Source: Polytrichum commune (taxonomy: Eukaryota > Streptophyta > Polytrichopsida > Polytrichales > Polytrichaceae). Taken from it: a stretch of 64,000 nucleotides of DNA. The position numbers and the translations under genes were made by a program. Below, piece by piece: positions 1-9,453 of the stretch (its first letter is position 1; each line of letters begins with the position of its first letter). The stretch is taken from positions 11,406,001-11,470,000 of the forward strand of contig OX485809.1 of the NCBI GenBank assembly GCA_950295325.1, given 5' to 3'. The notes beneath the pieces were generated by a model. The model saw only the letters and a list, made by a program, of their open reading frames with translations, made no database searches and was not told where the DNA came from.

Positions 1-106
1 CGTTGGAAAGCTGGGAACCTAAACCCTCAAACCATGTATGGAAACACTTCTACATGAGTGTGAGAATAAAACAACGGCACATATGTGGTAGCAATTTGGA
101 ATGACG

Positions 107-137
107 TAGGGTTTAGGGTTTAGGGGTTTAGGGTTTA
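107..137 (+). repeat. interstitial telomere-like tract
   Basis: About four head-to-tail copies of the plant telomere heptamer TTTAGGG, one with an extra G, are visible. The tract is far too short to be a chromosome end and is best read as an interstitial telomere-like repeat. It abuts the ~80-bp tandem repeat that follows. Confidence 0.7.
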
Positions 138-438
138 TGAACCACAAAGGTTGAAGCACAAATATGTGAATTGTCGAATGAAAGGGCAAGGGGATGCATG
201 TGGGTTGTGAAACCATACGAACCACTAAGGTTGAAGCTCAAATATGTGAATTATTGAATGAAGATGGCATTCGGATGCCTAATATGCGTTGTAAAACCAT
301 ATGGACCACAAAGGTTGAAGCACAAATATGTACTTTGTTGAATTAATATGACATTCGAATGCGTGTGGGTTGTGAAATCATACGAACCACTAAGGTTGAA
401 GCTCAAATATGTGAATTGTTGAATGAAAGGACAACCCA
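138..438. repeat. ~80-bp tandem repeat, about 3.7 copies
   Basis: Four recurrences of a unit starting ACCACAAAGG or ACCACTAAGG, followed by TTGAAGC(A/T)CAAATATGTG, lie near 141, 220, 303 and 383. The CACAAAGG/GCAC and CACTAAGG/GCTC variants alternate, which suggests a dimeric unit. Open frames read through it on the minus strand are low in information and look like by-products of the repeat. Confidence 0.7.
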
Positions 439-683
439 TCAAATATAGAAGCTTCAAAGAGGTTTCCAATGCGGGTGTCGGGGGACTTTTTCAAAAAGTG
501 CAACTAACTTTTTGACTTCACCAACTTTCTTTTTATTCCTATTGTGTTGTCTTTATCCTACCAACGAGAATTGGATCCTCTACATCTTGGATTACATCAA
601 ATATTGTATATTTCATAAAGTCCTTTGAGCTCAATATATAAGTAGAGCATTTAGACTCATACATATAACGAGGGTAGAGTATC
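439..683 (+). promoter_or_regulatory. region upstream of the 684 ORF, TATA-like box at about 634-642
   Basis: No coding signal was seen here. An ATATATAAG word at about 634-642 lies roughly 45 bases before the ATG at 684, a plausible position for a TATA box of that ORF. An in-frame TAG three codons upstream of the ATG means translation cannot simply extend further 5' without splicing. The assignment is positional only. Confidence 0.25.
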
Positions 684-1244
684 ATGGATAGGATGGGAGA
701 GAAGAGAGACATGTTTGAGGGTCTAGGATGTGATGAGGAGATAGAAAATTTAGGTGAACTCGATATTCCATTCAATCCATCAACCGAGCGTGAGAGAGAT
801 GAGAGATGTGCTAGGGATCGATTTCGTGATGAGTATGTCATGACTCCCTTCTCACAATCTACACAAGCTTGGAGGATAAGGGCGGAGGAGGACCAACGAC
901 GATATGCGGACAACTTTGAGATCGATACGGTGAAGAATGACAACACACAATGCGTGGGTGGAGATCTAAATGATCTCATTGATTTGTGTGCGGATATTTT
1001 GGAGAAGCCCGGGGATGTGGATGTGGAGGAGACTTCAATCGACATTGAAGATGTCAAGGTAGCGGGAGAATCTTCAAGGACTTTACCTTTTCGTAAGAAG
1101 AGGAGAGGATTATCGCCTCATCGGCTACCATTGAAGGAACGGATGAAAGACCGAACGATTAGCTATGTTGATTTACTTCGACCAAATCATCTCCCAAAAA
1201 TGGACCCTCGACGGAAGCCACAAGCATCTACGAGGTTGCCATGA
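684..1244 (+). CDS. hypothetical protein, 186 codons, charged, NLS-like basic patch
   Basis: An open frame of 186 codons begins at an ATG and ends in TGA. I do not recognise the family. The protein is strongly charged: an acidic N-terminal third, an Arg/Asp/Glu-rich stretch near residues 32-80, and a basic FRKKRR patch near residue 136 that resembles a nuclear localisation signal. No transmembrane segment or signal peptide is apparent. About 95 bases after the stop, an AATAATAAAG word looks like a poly(A) signal, so the 3' end of a transcription unit may be present. The frame could be the last exon of a longer gene or the tail of a transposase. The giant gypsy element is inserted about 150 bases downstream of the stop. 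The overlapping minus-strand frame at 539-1057 is considered a shadow. Confidence 0.35.
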   Translation: MDRMGEKRDMFEGLGCDEEIENLGELDIPFNPSTERERDERCARDRFRDEYVMTPFSQSTQAWRIRAEEDQRRYADNFEIDTVKNDNTQCVGGDLNDLIDLCADILEKPGDVDVEETSIDIEDVKVAGESSRTLPFRKKRRGLSPHRLPLKERMKDRTISYVDLLRPNHLPKMDPRRKPQASTRLP

Positions 1245-1392
1245 CGGAAGTCAAGTTGACGGAATGAAGTGGAATATTAAATCGTGCATGGTTTGTTCAT
1301 GTATGTGATTTATAAAGGGCATTTGTACCGTCGTCGCAATAATAAAGTCATTATTTGTACATCGTTGTCTCCATAGGGGTGATAATTTGTTG

Positions 1393-1397
1393 GTCAT
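1393..1397. repeat. target-site duplication GTCAT, left copy
   Basis: GTCAT directly precedes the TGTGAG start of the 5' LTR and is repeated directly after the final CACA of the 3' LTR at 47226-47230. A perfect 5-bp duplication is what Ty3/gypsy integrase leaves, so it ties the two distant LTRs into one insertion. Confidence 0.85.
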
Positions 1398-1740
1398 TGT
1401 GAGCCCAAAATGGTGCCCACATGTGGTGATTAAGTCTTCGAAACCAATTTTAGTGTGACTTTGATGTGCTATGATTATTCACAAAACATAAAAAGAGTGA
1501 AGTGTGGTATGGATTTAAGTTTAGGCATTAGAATGTGTTGTGTAGTAATTTCAAGGTTTAACTTCAATAAGAGGATGCCTTGATTAGGTGAGTGGGGGGT
1601 AAGGTGAAGCAAGGTGAGCTCCGCGAGTTAAATGCCCACTTTTGGATCCACCTTGGTAGTTTGGGAAGAAGGAAGCTTGGTGGATGGGGATTAGTCCCTA
1701 CTTTGGAGGAGAGGGTTAAAGGATTGTGATTGGAGGTGCC

Positions 1741-1840
1741 AATCCTCTCACCCTATCCTCACCTCTTTCCCCCTCTCTCCCTCTCTCCCTCTTTGCTACT
1801 TAAGGTGTTTTTTCTCTCATTTCTCTCTCTCTTCATCAAG
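1741..1840 (+). promoter_or_regulatory. candidate LTR promoter: CT-rich patch with TACTTAAGG word
   Basis: A long CTCTCTCC pyrimidine tract surrounds a weak TATA-like TACTTAAGG near 1797-1805. Pyrimidine patches are typical of plant core promoters. If transcription starts here, the whole 35-bp array would lie in the transcribed R/U5 part. The same block recurs at about 16249-16348 in the 3' LTR. An alternative start lies in the AT-rich region after the array. Confidence 0.3.
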
Positions 1841-2080
1841 CGCTCTCAAGGGAGCAAGCTCTTAAAAGCTTGAGCTACGCGTGTAGGACATTAGTTTTTA
1901 GTGAATTTAATTAGTTAAGTTCTCTCTCTCAATTCCTCTCAAGTGGAGTGAGCTCTTAGAGCTTGAGACAACATGTGGGGATTAGGTAGTTATTTAGTGG
2001 AATTAGTGGATTAGATTAATTCATTAGTAAAGGATCGAAAACAAAGACTTAGGGAAATGCTCGATTAGCGGCTAGGGGAG

Positions 2081-5000
2081 ACTGTATCAGGAGGCAGCTG
2101 GTTAGCTGTGGTTGCGACTGCATTGGAGGCAGCTGGTTAGCTGTGGCCGAGACTGTATCAGGAGGCAGCTGGTTAGCTGTGGTTGCGACTGCATTGGAGG
2201 CAGCTGGTTAGCTGTGGCCGAGACTGTATCAAGAGGCAACTGGTTAACTGCGGCTGCGACTGCATTGGAGGCAGCTGGTTAGCTGTGGCCGAGACTGTAT
2301 CAAGAGGCAACTGGTTAACTGCGGCTGCGACTGCATTGGAGGCAGCTGGTTAGCTGTGGCCGGGACTGTATCAGGAGGCAGCTGGTTAGCTGTGGTTGTG
2401 ATTGCATTGGAGGCAGCTGGTTAGTTGTGGTTGTGATTGCATTGAAGGCAGCTGGTTAGCTGTGGTTGCGACTGCATTGGAGGCAGCTGGTTAGTTGTGG
2501 TTGTGATTGCATTGGAGGCAGCTGGTTAGCTGTGGTTGCGACTGCATTGGAGGCAGCTGGTTAGCTGTGGTTGTGATTGCATTGGAGGCAGCTGGTTAGC
2601 TGTGGTTGCGACTGCATTGGAGGCAGCTGGTTAGCTGTGGTTGAGATTGCATTGGAGGCAGCTGGTTAGCTGTGGTTGCGACTGCATTGGAGGCAGCTGG
2701 TTAGCTGTGGTTGTGATTGCATTGGAGGCAGCTGGTTAGCTGTGGTTGCGACTGCATTGGAGGCAGCTGGTTAGCTGTGGTTGTGATTGCATTGGAGGCA
2801 GCTGGTTAGCTGTGGTTGTGATTGCATTGGAGGCAGCTGGTTAGCTGTGGTTGCGACTGCATTGGAGGCAGCTGGTTAGCTGTGGTTGTGATTGCATTGG
2901 AGGCAGCTGGTTAGCTGTGGTTGCGACTGCATTGGAGGCAGCTGGTTAGCTGTGGTTGTGATTGCATTGGAGGCAGCTGGTTAGCTGTGGTTGCGACTGC
3001 ATTGGAGGCAGCTGGTTAGCTGTGGTTGTGGTTGTGATTGCATTGGAGGCAGCTGGTTAGCTGTGGTTGTGGTTGTGATTGCATTGGAGGCAGCTGGTTA
3101 GCTGTGGTTGTGATTGCATTGGAGGCAGCTGGTTAGCTGTGGTTGCGACTGCATTGGAGGCAGCTGGTTAGCTGTGGTTGTGATTGCATTGGAGGCAGCT
3201 GGTTAGCTGTGGTTGTGGTTGTGATTGCATTGGAGGCAGCTGGTTAGCTGTGGTTGTGATTGCATTGGAGGCAGCTGGTTAGCTGTGGTTGCGACTGCAT
3301 TGGAGGCAGCTGGTTAGCTGTGGTTGTGATTGCATTGGAGGCAGCTGGTTAGCTGTGGTTGTGATTGCATTGGAGGCAGCTGGTTAGCTGTGGTTGCGAC
3401 TGCATTGGAGGCAGCTGGTTAGCTGTGGTTGTGATTGCATTGGAGGCAGCTGGTTAGCTGTGGTTGCGACTGCATTGGAGGCAGCTGGTTAGCTGTGGTT
3501 GTGATTGCATTGGAGGCAGCTGGTTAGCTGTGGTTGCGACTGCATTGGAGGCAGCTGGTTAGCTGTGGTTGTGGTTGTGATTGCATTGGAGGCAGCTGGT
3601 TAGCTGTGGTTGTGGTTGTGATTGCATTGGAGGCAGCTGGTTAGCTGTGGTTGTGATTGCATTGGAGGCAGCTGGTTAGCTGTGGTTGCGACTGCATTGG
3701 AGGCAGCTGGTTAGCTGTGGTTGTGATTGCATTGGAGGCAGCTGGTTAGCTGTGGTTGCGACTGCATTGGAGGCAGCTGGTTAGCTGTGGTTGTGATTGC
3801 ATTGGAGGCAGCTGGTTAGCTGTGGTTGCGACTGCATTGGAGGCAGCTGGTTAGCTGTGGTTGTGATTGCATTGGAGGCAGCTGGTTAGCTGTGGTTGCG
3901 ACTGCATTGGAGGCAGCTGGTTAGCTGTGGTTGTGGTTGTGATTGCATTGGAGGCAGCTGGTTAGCTGTGGTTGCGACTGCATTGGAGGCAGCTGGTTAG
4001 GTGTGGTTGTGATTGCATTGGAGGCAGCTGGTTAGCTGTGGTTGCGACTGCATTGGAGGCAGCTGGTTAGCTGTGGTTGTGATTGCATTGGAGGCAGCTG
4101 GTTAGCTGTGGTTGCGACTGCATTGGAGGCAGCTGGTTAGCTGTGGTTGTGATTGCATTGGAGGCAGCTGGTTAGCTGTGGTTGCGACTGCATTGGAGGC
4201 AGCTGGTTAGCTGTGGTTGTGATTGCATTGGAGGCAGCTGGTTAGCTGTGGTTGCGACTGCATTGGAGGCAGCTGGTTAGCTGTGGTTGCGACTGCATTG
4301 GAGGCAGCTGGTTAGCTGTGGTTGTGATTGCATTGGAGGCAGCTGGTTAGCTGTGGTTGTGATTGCATTGGAGGCAGCTGGTTAGCTGTGGTTGTGATTG
4401 CATTGGAGGCAGCTGGTTAGCTGTGGTTGCGACTGCATTGGAGGCAGCTGGTTAGCTGTGGTTGTGATTGCATTGGAGGCAGCTGGTTAGCTGTGGTTGC
4501 GACTGCATTGGAGGCAGCTGGTTAGCTGTGGTTGTGATTGCATTGGAGGCAGCTGGTTAGCTGTGGTTGTGATTGCATTGGAGGCAGCTGGTTAGCTGTG
4601 GTTGTGATTGCATTGGAGGCAGCTGGTTAGCTGTGGTTGCGACTGCATTGGAGGCAGCTGGTTAGCTGTGGTTGTGATTGCATTGGAGGCAGCTGGTTAG
4701 CTGTGGTTGCGACTGCATTGGAGGCAGCTGGTTAGCTGTGGTTGTGATTGCATTGGAGGCAACTGGTTAGCTGTGGTTGCGACTGCATTGGAGGCAGCTG
4801 GTTAGCTGTGGTTGTGATTGCATTGGAGGCAGCTGGTTAGCTGTGGTTGCGATTGCATTGGAGGCAGCTGGTTAGCTGTGGTTGCGACTGCATTGGAGGC
4901 AGCTGGTTAGCTGTGGTTGCGACTGCATTGGAGGCAGCTGGTTAGCTGTGGTTGCGACTGCATTGGAGGCAGCTGGTTAGCTGTGGTTGCGACTGCATTG

Positions 5001-8000
5001 GAGGCAGCTGGTTAGCTGTGGTTGTGATTGCATTGGAGGCAGCTGGTTAGCTGTGGTTGCGACTGCATTGGAGGCAGCTGGTTAGCTGTGGTTGCGACTG
5101 CATTGGAGGCAGCTGGTTAGCTGTGGTTGCGACTGCATTGGAGGCAGCTGGTTAGCTGTGGTTGCGACTGCATTGGAGGCAGCTGGTTAGCTGTGGTTGC
5201 GACTGCATTGGAGGCAGCTGGTTAGCTGTGGTTGCGACTGCATTGGAGGCAGCTGGTTAGCTGTGGTTGTGATTGCATTGGAGGCAACTGGTTAGCTGTG
5301 GTTGCGACTGCATTGGAGGCAGCTGGTTAGCTGTGGTTGTGATTGCATTGGAGGCAGCTGGTTAGCTGTGGTTGCGACTGCATTGGAGGCAGCTGGTTAG
5401 CTGTGGTTGTGATTGCATTGGAGGCAGCTGGTTAGCTGTGGTTGCGACTGCATTGGAGGCAGCTGGTTAGCTGTGGTTGTGATTGCATTGGAGGCAGCTG
5501 GTTAGCTGTGGTTGCGACTGCATTGGAGGCAGCTGGTTAGCTGTGGTTGGGATTGCATTGGAGGCAGCTGGTTAGCTGTGGTTGCGACTGCATTGGAGGC
5601 AGCTGGTTAGCTGTGGTTGTGATTGCATTGGAGGCAGCTGGTTAGCTGTGGTTGCGACTGCATTGGAGGCAGCTGGTTAGCTGTGGTTGTGATTGCATTG
5701 GAGGCAGCTGGTTAGCTGTGGTTGTGATTGCATTGGAGGCAGCTGGTTAGCTGTGGTTGCGACTGCATTGGAGGCAGCTGGTTAGCTGTGGTTGTGATTG
5801 CATTGGAGGCAACTGGTTAGCTGTGGTTGCGACTGCATTGGAGGCAGCTGGTTAGCTGTGGTTGTGATTGCATTGGAGGCAGCTGGTTAGCTGTGGTTGC
5901 GACTGCATTGGAGGCAGCTGGTTAGCTGTGGTTGTGATTGCATTGGAGGCAGCTGGTTAGCTGTGGTTGCGACTGCATTGGAGGCAGCTGGTTAGCTGTG
6001 GTTGCGACTGCATTGGAGGCAGCTGGTTAGCTGTGGTTGGGATTGCATTGGAGGCAGCTGGTTAGCTGTGGTTGCGACTGCATTGGAGGCAGCTGGTTAG
6101 CTGTGGTTGTGATTGCATTGGAGGCAGCTGGTTAGCTGTGGTTGCGACTGCATTGGAGGCAGCTGGTTAGCTGTGGTTGTGATTGCATTGGAGGCAGCTG
6201 GTTAGCTGTGGTTGCGACTGCATTGGAGGCAGCTGGTTAGCTGTGGTTGTGATTGCATTGGAGGCAGCTGGTTAGCTGTGGTTGCGACTGCATTGGAGGC
6301 AGCTGGTTAGCTGTGGTTGTGATTGCATTGGAGGCAGCTGGTTAGCTGTGGTTGCGACTGCATTGGAGGCAGCTGGTTAGCTGTGGTTGTGATTGCATTG
6401 GAGGCAGCTGGTTAGCTGTGGTTGCGACTGCATTGGAGGCAGCTGGTTAGCTGTGGTTGTGATTGCATTGGAGGCAGCTGGTTAGCTGTGGTTGCGACTG
6501 CATTGGAGGCAGCTGGTTAGCTGTGGTTGCGACTGCATTGGAGGCAGCTGGTTAGCTGTGGTTGCGACTGCATTGGAGGCAGCTGGTTAGCTGTGGTTGC
6601 GACTGCATTGGAGGCAGCTGGTTAGCTGTGGTTGCGACTGCATTGGAGGCAGCTGGTTAGCTGTGGTTGTGATTGCATTGGAGGCAGCTGGTTAGCTGTG
6701 GTTGCGACTGCATTGGAGGCAGCTGGTTAGCTGTGGTTGTGATTGCATTGGAGGCAGCTGGTTAGCTGTGGTTGCGACTGCATTGGAGGCAGCTGGTTAG
6801 CTGTGGTTGTGATTGCATTGGAGGCAGCTGGTTAGCTGTGGTTGCGACTGCATTGGAGGCAGCTGGTTAGCTGTGGTTGTGATTGCATTGGAGGCAGCTG
6901 GTTAGCTGTGGTTGCGACTGCATTGGAGGCAGCTGGTTAGCTGTGGTTGTGATTGCATTGGAGGCAGCTGGTTAGCTGTGGTTGCGACTGCATTGGAGGC
7001 AGCTGGTTAGCTGTGGTTGTGATTGCATTGGAGGCAGCTGGTTAGCTGTGGTTGCGACTGCATTGGAGGCAGCTGGTTAGCTGTGGTTGTGATTGCATTG
7101 GAGGCAGCTGGTTAGCTGTGGTTGCGACTGCATTGGAGGCAGCTGGTTAGCTGTGGTTGTGATTGCATTGGAGGCAGCTGGTTAGCTGTGGTTGCGACTG
7201 CATTGGAGGCAGCTGGTTAGCTGTGGTTGTGATTGCATTGGAGGCAGCTGGTTAGCTGTGGTTGCGACTGCATTGGAGGCAGCTGGTTAGCTGTGGTTGT
7301 GATTGCATTGGAGGCAGCTGGTTAGCTGTGGTTGCGACTGCATTGGAGGCAGCTGGTTAGCTGTGGTTGTGGTTGTGATTGCATTGGAGGCAGCTGGTTA
7401 GCTGTGGTTGCGACTGCATTGGAGGCAGCTGGTTAGCTGTGGTTGTGATTGCATTGGAGGCAGCTGGTTAGCTGTGGTTGAGACTGCATTGGAGGCAGCT
7501 GGTTAGCTGTGGTTGTGATTGCATTGGAGGCAGCTGGTTAGCTGTGGTTGCGACTGCATTGGAGGCAGCTGGTTAGCTGTGGTTGTGATTGCATTGGAGG
7601 CAGCTGGTTAGCTGTGGTTGCGACTGCATTGGAGGCAGCTGGTTAGCTGTGGTTGTGATTGCATTGGAGGCAGCTGGTTAGCTGTGGTTGTGATTGCATT
7701 GGAGGCAGCTGGTTAGCTGTGGTTGCGACTGCATTGGAGGCAGCTGGTTAGCTGTGGTTGCGACTGCATTGGAGGCAGCTGGTTAGCTGTGGTTGCGACT
7801 GCATTGGAGGCAGCTGGTTAGCTGTGGTTGTGATTGCATTGGAGGCAGCTGGTTAGCTGTGGTTGCGACTGCATTGGAGGCAGCTGGTTAGCTGTGGTTG
7901 TGATTGCATTGGAGGCAGCTGGTTAGCTGTGGTTGCGACTGCATTGGAGGCAGCTGGTTAGCTGTGGTTGCGACTGCATTGGAGGCAGCTGGTTAGCTGT

Positions 8001-8080
8001 GGTTGCGATTGCATTGGAGGCAGCTGGTTAGCTGTGGCCGGGACTGTATTTTGGGTAGCTGGTTAGCTGCGGTTGAGACT
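2081..8080 (+). repeat. 35-bp minisatellite array inside the 5' LTR, about 171 units
   Basis: The unit is 35 bp with a near-invariant core CAGCTGGTTAGCTG. Two main variants, headed GCGACTGC and GTGATTGC, usually alternate and give a 70-bp dimer. Occasional units carry an extra GTGGTT (41 bp). The first ~320 bp and last ~50 bp hold diverged units (GACTGTATC heads, GGCCGAG and GGCCGGG junctions, AACTGGTTAACTG), while the interior is nearly homogeneous. A TAG within each unit and a length not divisible by three stop every forward frame within about 105 bases, so the array is non-coding. Confidence 0.95.
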
Positions 8081-8160
8081 GATTAGTTTATATTATTACA
8101 TTAGTTTATAGACTATATTAGACTATATTAGTTTATAGATAAGTAGTTGGCCACATTAGG
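8081..8160 (+). promoter_or_regulatory. AT-rich block after the array, alternative LTR promoter candidate
   Basis: The sequence repeats TTTATA and ACTATATTAG words. It could supply a TATA box for a start downstream of the minisatellite, in which case the array would be U3 DNA acting upstream of the promoter. It is duplicated exactly at about 46738-46817. There is no direct evidence for either start. Confidence 0.25.
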
Positions 8161-8220
8161 TTAGGTGGAGGCACGTGTGGGTTTCATAAGTAATTGCACT
8201 TAGGATTGATTATGGGAAAT

Positions 8221-8258
8221 AGCGTTTTTTAACGCTTGTATCCTCTCTATTAAATAAA
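8221..8258 (+). terminator. hairpin and AATAAA in the LTR, candidate poly(A) region
   Basis: AGCGTT-TTTT-AACGCT (8221-8236) is a perfect 6-bp stem with a 4-base loop, followed by AATAAA at 8253-8258; a second AATAAA lies at 8424-8429. In the 3' LTR the equivalents are at about 46878-46915 and 47081. One of these probably serves as the polyadenylation signal of the element transcript. Confidence 0.35.
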
Positions 8259-8572
8259 TCAAGTGCACAAGTAATGGAGAAGGTGGAGGACTTCCGCGAG
8301 GGGAAGACAAAGGAGGTTGGGTCAAAGTATGCAAGGGGAAAATCATTGAGGGCATGTGCGGCTAAAGCCGCGGGTTGGACTCTTGAGAAAGCCAACTCTA
8401 GCACAAGCCAAGAGGCCAACATTAATAAAGTACAATGAGTGAGACAATGCATGTTCATTTAAACATGAAAATCACCTTGCATATGGTTCCATGTTGTGAT
8501 AGATAAATGTGATTCTCAAAGTCATCACCCGGACTAGGACGCTTAAGGGTGGTGGATTTGGTCTCACATAAT

Positions 8573-8590
8573 TGGTGCGTCCGCCGGGAG
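8573..8590 (+). other. primer binding site, tRNA-Gly(UCC)-like
   Basis: TGGTGCGTCCGCCGGGAG starts four bases after the 5' LTR. From the plant tRNA-Gly(UCC) 3' end as I recall it, 17 of 18 bases would be complementary, the exception being at the 10th base. Most plant gypsy elements use initiator Met, Asp, Lys or Arg tRNAs, so Gly is uncommon. Position and the leading TGG make the PBS role secure; the tRNA identity is less so. Confidence 0.7.
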
Positions 8591-9453
8591 CAAAGCGGGA
8601 GGTAGTTATAAGACTTGGAGGCAACTAGGAAAATTTGGAGACACAAACTTGAGAGAGGGGAAGGAGCACCCGAGACTCGGTAAGTGTTCTCTCTTTGGGG
8701 TTTACATTTGAATTTATTAGATTAATTGTATTTCAATTATTCCTTGGAATGGATTGCATTGTCAATTACGCAAATTTATTTTTAAGGAAGGAGCGCGGCG
8801 AAGGTACGTCCTCAACCTTTTTGGGGATTTGCTAAGGACTTAGAAGGAACCTATAACCGAGTAGCTCATTAAAACATTAGAGGGTAAATTCACCTTAGGA
8901 CATTGAACTTTGACACTCCCCTCGGGGTGAGTCTCAAAGTTTCGGGAGTTGTCATTTCATGCTCTAGATTAAATTAATATTTTAGGAAGTTTGTTGTGAT
9001 GTCACATTGAGTCACGATTGAGGGGAGTGCTAACTCACAGGGGGATGCGATTGCTTAAGGTACGTTTGTTTCTTCAAAGTGAAATTATTAACCAATTAAG
9101 GAATGCCTTTTGTATTCGTGATTGTCGTTATCCGTTGTAGAGGGTAATTCCCGAATTGTGGATAGTGTGAGAAGTCGAAGGGTGAAGCCTCGACTTTTTA
9201 ACATAATCTACAAGGAAGGTCACCCCCTCACAATCGGTATTGTGGCAAGTGTTTAATTTGCGGAAAAGTGCGGAGGTGATGCTCCGGCTTAACCAAAAAT
9301 TAACATGAGCATGCCTATCCCCTATTGGGATTTCTTTACTTAAGTGGGCTTGCAGGGTCTTTCTCCTCACCTCCTAAAAATTTAAATCACACCAAGATAA
9401 GTGGAAACATTAAGAGGGGAGGGTTGTGAGAGATGCGATTGGTCAAGTGAGGG
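8591..9453 (+). other. untranslated leader between PBS and gag
   Basis: About 860 bases lie between the PBS and the polyprotein. No coding signal was seen; the minus-strand frame at 9128-9370 looks like chance. A partly self-complementary stretch, with CTCCCCTCGGGG flanked by TTTGA and TCAAA near 8908-8938, could fold into a stem-loop, the sort of structure found in packaging or dimerisation leaders, but this is only suggestive. Confidence 0.5.

Larger units (their letters stand above)
1398..8568 (+). repeat. 5' LTR, 7,171 bp
   Basis: The LTR begins TGTGAGCCCAAAATGG and ends GGTCTCACA. It has three parts: 683 bp of unique sequence (1398-2080), a 6.0-kb 35-bp tandem array (2081-8080), and 488 bp of unique sequence (8081-8568). 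The boundaries are fixed by comparison with the copy at 15906-47225 and by the target-site duplication. The PBS follows four bases after the end. Confidence 0.9.

Noticed and set aside
2081-8080. CRISPR-like array of regular short repeats
   Set aside because: Units are directly contiguous with no unique spacers, and the context is a plant LTR retrotransposon. It is a minisatellite.
8210-8646. Minus-strand frames at the LTR end, repeated at 46867-47115
   Set aside because: They are identical because the LTRs are identical; no domain, and they overlap likely poly(A) signals.
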